From NCBI GenBank assembly GCA_024752435.1, contig CP103025.1, positions 2,542,001-2,606,000 on the forward strand: DNA of 64,000 nucleotides. The letters run 5' to 3'. Under the pieces are notes generated by a model. That model made no database searches, was not told the origin of the DNA, and saw only the letters and a program-made list of their open reading frames with translations. Shown here piece after piece: positions 60,851-64,000 of this stretch (position 1 is its first letter; each line of letters starts with the position of its first letter). The DNA comes from Allantophomopsis cytisporea (taxonomy: Eukaryota; Ascomycota; Leotiomycetes; Phacidiales; Phacidiaceae). Both the position numbers and the translations under genes were made by a program.

Positions 60851-61531
60851 TATGGCAAATGTTGGATACAGTCAAGGTAGCAGTAGTAGAATTTGCAAAA
60901 GCTCTAGCTGAATCGGTTTATAGATGCGACGGCGGGAAGTTCGAAGATGAAGTCATGGAGTCGGAGATGGTTTCGAAGTCGGTTTGAGAGAGATGTTGGA
61001 GATTGTAGTCGTTCGACTCAGCCTCGTTATTCTAAGCCCCATCTCAACCAGACACAGCCTGATTACTATCGCTATGCATGTGCATGTGTACCGATGTGGC
61101 ACTATATTATTGGTAGTAGCAATCCAGTCTTGTGGCCGATAAACCGTGGGACATACTGTCAATTGAATCGATTCGTATTGCGAGACTTAAAGTTATCCAA
61201 GGCTCATCAATCATATTTCGATATACATCTGAAATCGTGAGGAAGACAATGGCTGATTACCCTGCTAGATATTGTGAAAAACATCATCCCAAGATCTGTC
61301 GTTTTTATACCTGAAAACTTTGTCATGAACAAAGTCGCAAGGGCGAAACTGGCGCAATGAATTGAAGTCGACGGATGCAGACGAAAGAAGTAGTAGTTCG
61401 GCTGTCTGTTTATCCACGTTCTATACATACACATAAGTTGAATTAATGACACTCCCGAGAACAAATACCTGCTTTGTTTTGGAGAATAAACTTCTACCTC
61501 GTTATTAAATCATCCCTGCATTAAGTTGAAC
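60851..61531. other. intergenic region
   Basis: Promoter of the ankyrin protein gene and 3' flank of the transcription factor gene to the right. No gene seen. Confidence 0.5.
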
Positions 61532-64000
61532 CTAACTCAATCCAACCCCCGAAGCAGCTAAACCCAATTGTTTAATCATCCTACAAAGATTCTCCACAAT
61601 AGGCGCCACCTCCTCGCCGTCACCCCTTAAAATACCCAGCGCAACCTCCATACAAGCCTTCGGATCTTCCATGCTAGCTTCTCCATTGACGCCTCTAATA
61701 GCCGGAATTCCCTTTGGCGCAGCAACAAATCTCTGCGTCTCCAAAGACTCTTGTTCGTCCAGGAAGATGTATTCCCGGGTGATCATATGAGACACTAAAG
61801 GTGAATGGGCTCGGAGACTTGCTTTTGTAACCACGCCATATGTCCATATCGCCAGGGACGCATGGTGCACAGCGATAGCGTAGAAGTCCTTCAAGTGGTT
61901 TCTCGGGAATGCTTTTGCTGAACGGAAGACTTGCGCGGCGTGCCACAGGGCTTGACGACAGTCACGGCCGACAGCCCATGTCTGCAGGGTTGCGAAGATT
62001 CTGCGCGCTTCATCTTCGCCTTCCTTTCCGGCAAAGAGTTGGAGGTCGTCAAATGAGACGTGCAGATACATGAGCAGCAAATTGGAAACGATGTTACTGA
62101 TTGGCGAAGAATCCCAATCCGAGGAAAGAAGTTGAAAGTTGTAAAGGGCGGCGGTAAGTTGTGTGTGACGTGAGGACAGGAGGAGAGTTTCGTTTGTCGG
62201 ACGTGGAGGAGCATAGAGAGGGGAGCACTGGATTGCGCTCAACTGGCGGTATTCCCATATCATGCCCCAAAAGCCATGGAGAAATATTGAGCAGGCCTGA
62301 TTATTAGTGATGTTCTGTAACACAAGATGATCCGATGCTTACAAAATTGATGTCGATAGACGATTGATAGTGTGAAAGGCTAGATGGATCTCGGAGAACA
62401 TCTGCTAGTGAGGGGATTCTCTCTTGGTTGTGAAGGGTGTTCAAATATAGTGCTTTCCATTCCTGTGCTGTCTTGGCGCTCCATATTGCACGAGAGGCAG
62501 GAAGTGCCTGTGTCATGGCTGCGTAACTGATCAATGGGGGGACCATCGAAGTCATTGAAACCTGCGCATCCCGAACAAACATGCGAAAGCTAAGTCTAAG
62601 GAGGTCGTCAATAGGGGAATAGAAATAGTTTTCACGTTACACAGTACCTTCTCCAGCTTTCCTGAACAGCCCACTCCCTCCACTTCTTTTCGAGCAACAG
62701 TCCATCATCTTCTAGATCTACTATGATCTGCTTATATCCTGATCGCTGGAATCTCCTAGCGCATCGTAACATCTAACTAATGATTAGGATATATAAATGT
62801 TGAAAAGATCATGAACACTAACCGTAATTGGTGCCTGAGAGTGGCTCTCTGCAATTTCCATCTTTCTCTTATTCCCACTCCACTGTCCAATATCCAACTG
62901 TAAGATAAATCCTTGAACACACCCAAGATCCCTCGTCATACTATTGTTGTGCTCAAATTGTCTTGGGATTGCGAGTCTCACAGCTTCTTGCAATGCGAAG
63001 CCAAATTTCCGGAGTGTTGTGTCTGATGCCAAGACAGCACCCGCAGATAGTCCTGCGCCGATCCACTCTGGCCACTGAGAATTTAATTTGAGAGTTCCCG
63101 GATGAATCCAAGAATCTACTTGGATGAAGTGTGAAGCCAGAAAGAGTTGTAATAGGGTATCCGTGACTTCGACAGAAGGAAAGGCAGAGGCAACACGAGA
63201 TGTGACGGATGGCTGGAGGCATGTGCCAAGTACAATTGCTAATACTTTGTCACGACTGCTCTGTTCTAGTCGTTCCTGCAATACTCGCCCAGTTTTTCGC
63301 CGTCTTTCTTCCAACTGAGGACTGTTTAAGGCACCAGCTTGAACGGATAAGTCAGTTTGGTCGGCAAAAGCCGTATCCAATTTATCGGGTGTCCATCGCC
63401 AAGGAGAATCCTTCCAGATCTTGTCAAGTCTTTGACGCATCTAAGAATATTAGAAACTTAGGGTTATGTGATATGAAGGGCTACTAACATCTGACATGTT
63501 AGATGATGACTCCGCAGGTACCGGCACCATGCCCATGCCAGATTCGAACTGATTGAAGTAGTTATCACTATTCCAAAAGTCGAGGAGTCCGAAATCAACA
63601 TCGTTCAGCTCTAGGCTTGCATCATCACAGAAATTAAGAACTGCAAGGCCTTGCGCGTCTTCATTTCGAGGCGTAGTGAAGCCATCCAGAGTCATCACAT
63701 CTCGGAGGAAGTCCGAAAATGGTAATGTACTCATATTCAGCAAGCTCTCCTCACTCGAATATGTTTCCATGATATTATTATTGGATGAGGCTATCTAGTG
63801 TTAGCTTCATAGAAATTGGATGGTTGACTGATTACCCACCTTGGGCCAACGTATCCGGGGTCGCCAACTGTACAGCACTCATGCTCAATAAACTCTCCGC
63901 TGCCGCACCAACAGGACTTCCAGCTTCTGAATAAGCTGCATTAGATGGACTTTCGTCCGTATGTCCCATACTAGAACCATCTTGACTTAAAGACGGTTTA
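61532..64000 (-). CDS. fungal-specific transcription factor, C-terminal 740 residues (5' end beyond window)
   Basis: Exons in the window, in transcript order, are >64000-63840, 63790-63489, 63440-62823, 62772-62648, 62595-62343 and 62296-61532; all junction phases agree. The DNA-binding N-terminus is outside. The visible part begins with a Ser-rich linker (SPSNAAYSEAGSPVGAAAES) and an acidic stretch, then the middle homology region. Landmarks are LLQLFLASHFIQVDSWIHP, GAGLSAGAVLASD, FALQEAVRLAIP, CVQGFILQLDIGQWSGNKRK, and KWREWAVQESWRRLSFRMF followed by a PPLISYAAM segment. This pattern is typical of the fungal_trans domain of C2H2- or C2H2/Zn2Cys6-type regulators. It is a nuclear regulator; target genes are unknown. 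Two short exons (125 and 253 nt) split the conserved core. Confidence 0.85.

Overview
The window looks like nuclear DNA of a filamentous ascomycete (Pezizomycotina; a leotiomycete is plausible but not proven). Introns are short (44-91 nt, one of 163 nt), with GT..AG ends and CTAAC/CTGAC-like branch points. Gene families are fungal: Zn2Cys6 regulators, an Flc/TRP channel, a TauD-type xanthine dioxygenase family, and a fungal STAND N-domain protein. Genes alternate with long AT-rich or microsatellite-rich spacers, some of which look mutated in a RIP-like way. I spliced the genes by hand; every intact model given here keeps frame across its introns.

Layout. 0-2.6 kb: the 3' end of a short-chain dehydrogenase, an AT-rich spacer and a class I methyltransferase. 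4.4-6.8 kb: a probable decayed gene. 10.0-13.6 kb: a large single-exon C2H2 zinc-finger protein. 13.6-20.3 kb: non-coding, rich in simple repeats. 20.3-22.6 kb: an Flc/TRP-like channel or transporter. 22.6-27.1 kb: an AT-rich gene-free block with a tandem array of ~210-bp units.

27.1-47.0 kb is the most interesting part. An Old Yellow Enzyme flavoprotein lies head-to-head with a molybdenum xanthine-dehydrogenase-family hydroxylase. They are followed by a fructosamine-kinase-like protein, a Fur-type NCS1 (uracil/allantoin-like) permease, a Zn2Cys6 regulator, and two adjacent non-identical TauD-type dioxygenases related to XanA (Fe/alpha-ketoglutarate xanthine hydroxylase). A secreted S1/P1 nuclease follows at 48.6-49.8 kb. 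Together this reads as a candidate N-heterocycle (purine-like) utilisation locus: extracellular nucleic acid cleavage, uptake, and two chemically unrelated ways of hydroxylating a xanthine-like ring, with a local regulator. The grouping is inferred from gene content and adjacency.

50-64 kb: a secreted Ser/Ala-rich protein convergent with the nuclease, an AT-rich spacer, an NAD(P)-dependent aldehyde dehydrogenase, a fungal N-domain/ankyrin protein, and the 3' part of a fungal transcription factor running off the right edge.
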